From positions 1-29,085 of the forward strand of contig JAHEOA010000175.1 of assembly GCA_018609825.1 (NCBI GenBank): a DNA stretch of 29,085 nt. The letters are read 5' to 3'. Position 1 is the first letter of the stretch. Every line of letters starts with the position of its first letter. Below are positions 23,922 to 29,085 of this stretch, in pieces. This DNA comes from Candidatus Bipolaricaulota bacterium (GTDB lineage: Bacteria > Bipolaricaulota > Bipolaricaulia > RBG-16-55-9). The position numbers were made by a program, and so were the translations under genes. The notes under the pieces are model-generated. The model was not told the DNA's origin, searched no databases, and saw only the letters and a list, made by a program, of their open reading frames with translations.

Positions 23922-23950
23922 GCCTAACCGAGGCGTTTGATCCACGTCAA
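23921..23950 (-). promoter_or_regulatory. Promoter of the rbs operon
   Basis: On the minus strand, TTGACG (23950-23945), an 18-bp spacer and TAGGCT (23926-23921). Initiation would fall inside the operator palindrome. The -10 is weak, consistent with a regulated promoter. Confidence 0.45.
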
Positions 23951-24027
23951 GCGTCCGTGACGTCTGCACGCTTGGGCGAATCGGATGGCGCCCGGCGGGC
24001 CCATCGGCGAGCCGTGGGGAAGGGCGC

Positions 24028-24690
24028 TCAGTCGGCGGGGGTGACGAAGATGTGTGTGGCCGCCTCTCGGCCCAGGATGCGCTCCTGGCCGTCGACTTGG
24101 AGCGTCAGCGGGCCGTGGTAGGGCGCCGTGTCCACGAGCGTCACCGCGATCTGTGGATAGAGCCCGAGGCTGCCGAGGTAGCGCAACAATTCCGGATCGT
24201 GGTCGCTCACTTCCGCCACGACGGCTGACTGGCCCGGCGCGAGCTCGTCCAGGCGGACCGAGTCGGCCTCGGGGAGCTCGCCGTCGCGACTCGGAATGGG
24301 CGCGCCGTGCGGGTCGGTGGTGGGATGGCCCAGATGCTGGGCGATGCGGTCCTCGATGTCCTCCGAGAGGACGTGCTCCCAGACCTCGGCCTCGTTGTGG
24401 ACCTGATCCCAAGGGACGTCGAGCGCTTCGGCCAGATAGAGTTCCACCAGACGATGGTGGCGAATGACCTCCAGGGCCAGCTTGCGGCCCGCGTCGGTCA
24501 GCTTGACGCCGCGATAGGGCTCGTGCGTGACGAGCTTCATCTCCGCAAGCTTTTTGACCATGCCCGTCACCGACGCCGGCGCCACGTCGAGGCGCTCCGC
24601 GAGCGCGGACGTGGTCACCTTCTCGCGGGTCCGCTCCAGCTCGTGGACGGCCTTGAGATAGTCCTCAACGGCTTGGGTCTTGGTCGCCAT
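24028..24690 (-). CDS. DtxR/MntR-family metal-dependent repressor
   Basis: A 220-aa metalloregulator. The winged helix (KTQAVEDYLKAVHELERTRE, then SALAERLDVAPASVTGMVKK) comes first. A metal-binding/dimerisation domain follows with RHHRLVELYLAEALDVPWDQ and EVWEHVLSEDIEDRIAQHLG, whose His and Glu residues match DtxR/MntR ligands. A C-terminal FeoA/SH3-like domain starts near VRLDELAPGQSAVVAEV. The full three-domain length suggests the IdeR/DtxR or long MntR type; iron versus manganese cannot be decided. I start at the ATG at 24690 because GAGGAGG is directly upstream. Earlier TTG/ATG codons at 24711/24708 would sit almost at the transcript start. No metal transporter gene is adjacent in this window. 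Confidence 0.88.
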   Translation of the reverse strand: MATKTQAVEDYLKAVHELERTREKVTTSALAERLDVAPASVTGMVKKLAEMKLVTHEPYRGVKLTDAGRKLALEVIRHHRLVELYLAEALDVPWDQVHNEAEVWEHVLSEDIEDRIAQHLGHPTTDPHGAPIPSRDGELPEADSVRLDELAPGQSAVVAEVSDHDPELLRYLGSLGLYPQIAVTLVDTAPYHGPLTLQVDGQERILGREAATHIFVTPAD

Positions 24691-24720
24691 GGCCTCCTCG
24701 GCGTTCATCAATGCAGGTCA

Positions 24721-24750
24721 ACTATAGCGACGGATATTTCGCGGATTCAA
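24721..24750 (-). promoter_or_regulatory. Promoter of the metal-repressor gene
   Basis: On the minus strand, TTGAAT (24750-24745), an 18-bp spacer and TATAGT (24726-24721). Initiation near 24715 gives a leader of about 25 nt to the ATG at 24690. I see no clear DtxR or MntR box. Confidence 0.55.
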
Positions 24751-24767
24751 CGACATCCAACGTCCCG

Positions 24768-25703
24768 TCAGCCGCGCATCCAGCGCCAGATCTCGGCCAT
24801 GTTGGCCGTCTTGCCGTACATGAGCATCCCGACCTCGAAGATCTTGCCCGCCAGCCGCATCATCAACAGCGTGCTGCCCGCCAGCACCGCCAGGCTGAGC
24901 GCGACCTCCCACCAGGGCAGCTCCGCAATCGCCACTCGCAGCATCATGGTGCCCGGGATCGTCGGCGGGATCGCGCTGAGCACCCGCGCCAGCGTCCCCA
25001 TGGCGTTCTGGAACAGAACCGTGGCCACCAACAGCGGCAGCATCACGGGGAACGTCACGACCAGTCCCTGCAACTGTTGCCCGCTGAAGACGTCGCTCAT
25101 GGTGGATCCCATGCCGGCCGACAGCGACGCGATGAACAGATACCCGAGCGCGAAGAACAGCAGGAACAGCGCCAGCTTGGTCCAGGGCATGAACGCGACC
25201 ATGAGGCTCAACAGCGGCCAGACCGGCACGCCCAGATACGGCCCGACGACGACGAAGATGGCCAAGCCGACGACGACCCAGATGAGGGCCTGCACGAGGC
25301 CGATACCGCCGAAGGCCATGATCTTGCCCGCGATCAACTGGCGAGGCGAGACCGCGGCCAAGAGCAGCTCGATCGCCCGGTTCTGCTTCTCGCGGACGAT
25401 GTTCTGCAACACAAACGTGCCGGAGAAAAGCACGACGAAGAGGAAGATGAAGGCGAGAAAGACGGCGACGAAGATGGAGATGATCGGCTCCTGCCCGGCT
25501 GCGGCGGTCTGTTCGAACTGCTGGCGCAGCTGATCCGGATCGAGCCCCGACAGCGACTCGCGCACGCCGGAGGTCCCGATCAGCGAGAAGACGAAGCCGA
25601 AGCCGAGCATCAACAGCGGAATGAACGTGGTGAAGACGATGAACTGGCGGTTGGCCAATGTGCCGACGAACTCCCAGCGCGCCACCTGGAGGACGCGCCT
25701 CAC
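24768..25703 (-). CDS. ABC-2 type exporter permease (NatB-like)
   Basis: A 311-aa integral membrane protein. The first helix (TTFIPLLMLGFGFVFSLIG) is followed by an external loop of about 50 residues, then about five more helices. The cytosolic turn EKQNRAIELLLAAVSPRQLI is the hallmark of NatB/ABC-2 permeases. The start is GTG at 25703, overlapping the ATPase stop as GTGA, with AGGAGG 7 nt upstream. With its ATPase it forms an export pump. Bacillus NatAB extrudes sodium, but the substrate here is not determined. Confidence 0.87.
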   Translation of the reverse strand: MRRVLQVARWEFVGTLANRQFIVFTTFIPLLMLGFGFVFSLIGTSGVRESLSGLDPDQLRQQFEQTAAAGQEPIISIFVAVFLAFIFLFVVLFSGTFVLQNIVREKQNRAIELLLAAVSPRQLIAGKIMAFGGIGLVQALIWVVVGLAIFVVVGPYLGVPVWPLLSLMVAFMPWTKLALFLLFFALGYLFIASLSAGMGSTMSDVFSGQQLQGLVVTFPVMLPLLVATVLFQNAMGTLARVLSAIPPTIPGTMMLRVAIAELPWWEVALSLAVLAGSTLLMMRLAGKIFEVGMLMYGKTANMAEIWRWMRG

Positions 25704-26674
25704 GACGCGACCTCCTGGCCGACGATGTCGACGAAGATCCGATGCAGCGACGGCTTGGACACGGTCAGCTCCTCAATCTCGACCCGATCGATCAGGCCCC
25801 GCAACAGCGCGTTCGGCGAGACGCCCTTGGGAAGCACCAGCTCGGCTCGGCCCCGATCCAGCTTGACGACGCGAGCATGGGCCTCGTTCTGCAGCCACGT
25901 CTCGAGGGCCAACACGTCGCCCTGGCCGTAGCGAAGTCGCACGAGGTCCTCGCCCCGCTCGCGTTTGATCTGTGCGAGATCGCCGTAGAGCACCTGCTCG
26001 CCGCGGTGGATGACGAAGACACGGTCACAGAGGCTTTCCACGAAGTTCATCTGATGCGAGGAGAGCAACACGGTCATGCCCTGGTCGCTCAGCTCCTGGA
26101 TGAGCTCCTGGAAGAGATCCTGGCTCGGGGGGTCGAGCCCGGAAAACGGCTCGTCGAGGACGACGAGCTCGGGATCGTGGAGCACGGCGACGATGAACTG
26201 GACCTTCTGTTGCATCCCCTTCGACAGCTCTTTGAGGGGGCTGTGGAGCTGATCGCTCAGATCGAGCCGATCGAGCCAGTAGAGCGCCCGTTCGCGGGCC
26301 CGATCGGCCGGCATGTCGTGCAGCGCGGCGAAATACTGGAGAGTCTCGTCCACACGACGGTCTTCGTAGAGCCCGCGCTCCTCGGGCAGGTACCCGACGA
26401 TCTCGGGGCGCAGCATGCGAGCCGCCCCGTCAATGTCGACGCGGATCGTCCCCTCGTCGGGCCGGAAGATGCCGAGCAGCATGCGGATAAGCGTCGTCTT
26501 CCCGGCCCCGTTCGGCCCCAGCAGGCCGAAGATCTCGCCGCGCTGGACCGCCAACGAGACGTCGGCGACGGCCCGCACCCGATCGAACTGCTTGGTGACG
26601 CCGTCCACGCGCAACAGCGTCGACGGCGCGTCCGTCGGGGTCGTCGCGTCCGTGTTCGCCGGCGTCGGGGTCAT
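25700..26674 (-). CDS. ABC exporter ATPase (NatA-like)
   Basis: A 324-aa ATP-binding protein. A low-complexity Thr/Pro/Ala N-terminus of about 18 residues precedes the domain. Walker A is GPNGAGKTTLIRML, the Q-loop region is GYLPEERGLYEDRRV, the signature LSKGMQQKVQF and Walker B LVVLDEPFSGLDP, with SSHQMNFVESLCDRV as the H-loop. The YLPEERGLY segment is typical of the NatA/YhaQ group. A C-terminal domain of about 90 residues follows, as in ABC-2 exporter ATPases. The ATG at 26674 has AAAGGGG upstream and lies 27 nt after hppA, so hppA, this gene and the permease are probably co-transcribed. Confidence 0.9.
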   Translation of the reverse strand: MTPTPANTDATTPTDAPSTLLRVDGVTKQFDRVRAVADVSLAVQRGEIFGLLGPNGAGKTTLIRMLLGIFRPDEGTIRVDIDGAARMLRPEIVGYLPEERGLYEDRRVDETLQYFAALHDMPADRARERALYWLDRLDLSDQLHSPLKELSKGMQQKVQFIVAVLHDPELVVLDEPFSGLDPPSQDLFQELIQELSDQGMTVLLSSHQMNFVESLCDRVFVIHRGEQVLYGDLAQIKRERGEDLVRLRYGQGDVLALETWLQNEAHARVVKLDRGRAELVLPKGVSPNALLRGLIDRVEIEELTVSKPSLHRIFVDIVGQEVAS

Positions 26675-26701
26675 GCGCCCCTTTCGTCGAGTGCTCTTGC
26701 G

Positions 26702-28771
<2,070 letters not shown>

Positions 28772-28858
28772 CAACTCATCCTCCCCCAGGTCAGAGCCCA
28801 TCGATGTGCTCTGTCGGATAATTGGAGTGAACAAGGAATGATCCTGAGATTCCCCGCG

Positions 28859-28887
28859 ATTATAGACGAGCGTCGGGACCGACTCAA
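28859..28887 (-). promoter_or_regulatory. Strong promoter of hppA
   Basis: On the minus strand, TTGAGT (28887-28882), a 17-bp spacer and a perfect TATAAT (28864-28859), the same pair as for tRNA-Pro. Initiation near 28852 gives a leader of about 80 nt in which I see no known regulatory RNA. Confidence 0.75.
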
Positions 28888-28893
28888 ATCGGT

Positions 28894-28922
28894 TTGACAG
28901 CGCCACGACCCTCCTCGACAAT
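28894..28922 (+). promoter_or_regulatory. Promoter of the gene at 28960
   Basis: A perfect TTGACA (28894-28899), a 17-bp spacer and GACAAT (28917-28922). It is divergent from the hppA promoter, with only 6 bp between the two -35 boxes. Confidence 0.6.
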
Positions 28923-28959
28923 CAGAGGCATCTCGGGGCAACACATAGAGGAGCCGTTC

Positions 28960-29085
28960 ATGGGCAATCAGACCCTCATCGTCGTGCTGATCGGGGCCGC
29001 CATCCTCGGCCTGATGATCTGGCAGTACTATCGCAACGCACAGCGCCGCAAGGAGTTGCAAGCCTGGGCCGAGGCCAACGGCCTC
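28960..29085 (+). CDS. Membrane-anchored protein, N-terminal part (runs off window)
   Basis: The first 42 codons of a gene cut by the window end. The ATG at 28960 has AGAGGAG at 28947-28953. Residues 6-22 (LIVVLIGAAILGLMIWQ) form one membrane helix, followed by a basic cytosolic start (YYRNAQRRKELQAWAEANGL) that suggests a helix leading into a soluble domain. Too little is present to name a family. Confidence 0.6.
   Translation, partial: MGNQTLIVVLIGAAILGLMIWQYYRNAQRRKELQAWAEANGL

Overview
The window is about 29 kb of GC-rich bacterial chromosome. It is densely coded, mostly housekeeping and metabolic, with no phage, transposon, CRISPR or plasmid genes visible. Nothing in it names the organism securely. 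Promoters look like ordinary sigma-70 boxes spaced 16-20 bp, Shine-Dalgarno sites are mostly AGGAGG, and GTG/TTG starts and 4-nt stop/start overlaps are common. The DAHP synthase is the Thermotoga-like type with an N-terminal regulatory domain, and there is a proton-pumping pyrophosphatase. A free-living bacterium, possibly of a little-studied lineage, fits; I do not assign a phylum.

Left part (1-7979, mostly + strand): a membrane protein of unknown function; tRNA-Pro on the minus strand; an M3 zinc oligopeptidase; an unusual operon of thiolase, prephenate dehydratase (TTG start) and a small unknown protein; a repeated-helix MscS-like membrane protein; and a membrane-anchored Mrr-like nuclease-fold protein with a degenerate active site.

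Centre-left (8088-11645): a shikimate-pathway operon aroF-aroA-aroE followed by tRNA-Thr. It is preceded by a promoter, a 39-codon reading frame whose end is full of Phe, Tyr and Trp codons, and two mutually exclusive hairpins. This looks like an aromatic-amino-acid leader-peptide control element and is the most interesting regulatory find.

Centre (11646-18628): a looser region of about 54% coding at first, with an apparently leaderless HD phosphohydrolase, a sulfotransferase, two small unknown proteins and an alpha/beta hydrolase with an Asp nucleophile. It is followed by a two-gene unit (single-pass membrane protein plus class III nucleotidyl cyclase with altered base-recognition residues) divergent from a secreted CARDB / FlgD-Ig-like protein. 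A strong bidirectional terminator ends this part.

Right part (18667-28771, all minus strand): a ribose catabolic operon in the order lacI-rbsK-rbsD-rbsA-rbsC-rbsB. It is headed by a 26-bp perfect palindrome made of two abutting LacI-type operators, so repressor and uptake/phosphorylation genes are probably autoregulated together. Upstream are a DtxR/MntR-type metal repressor with its own promoter, then hppA followed closely by a NatAB-like ABC exporter. A new membrane-anchored gene starts at 28960 on the + strand and runs off the window.
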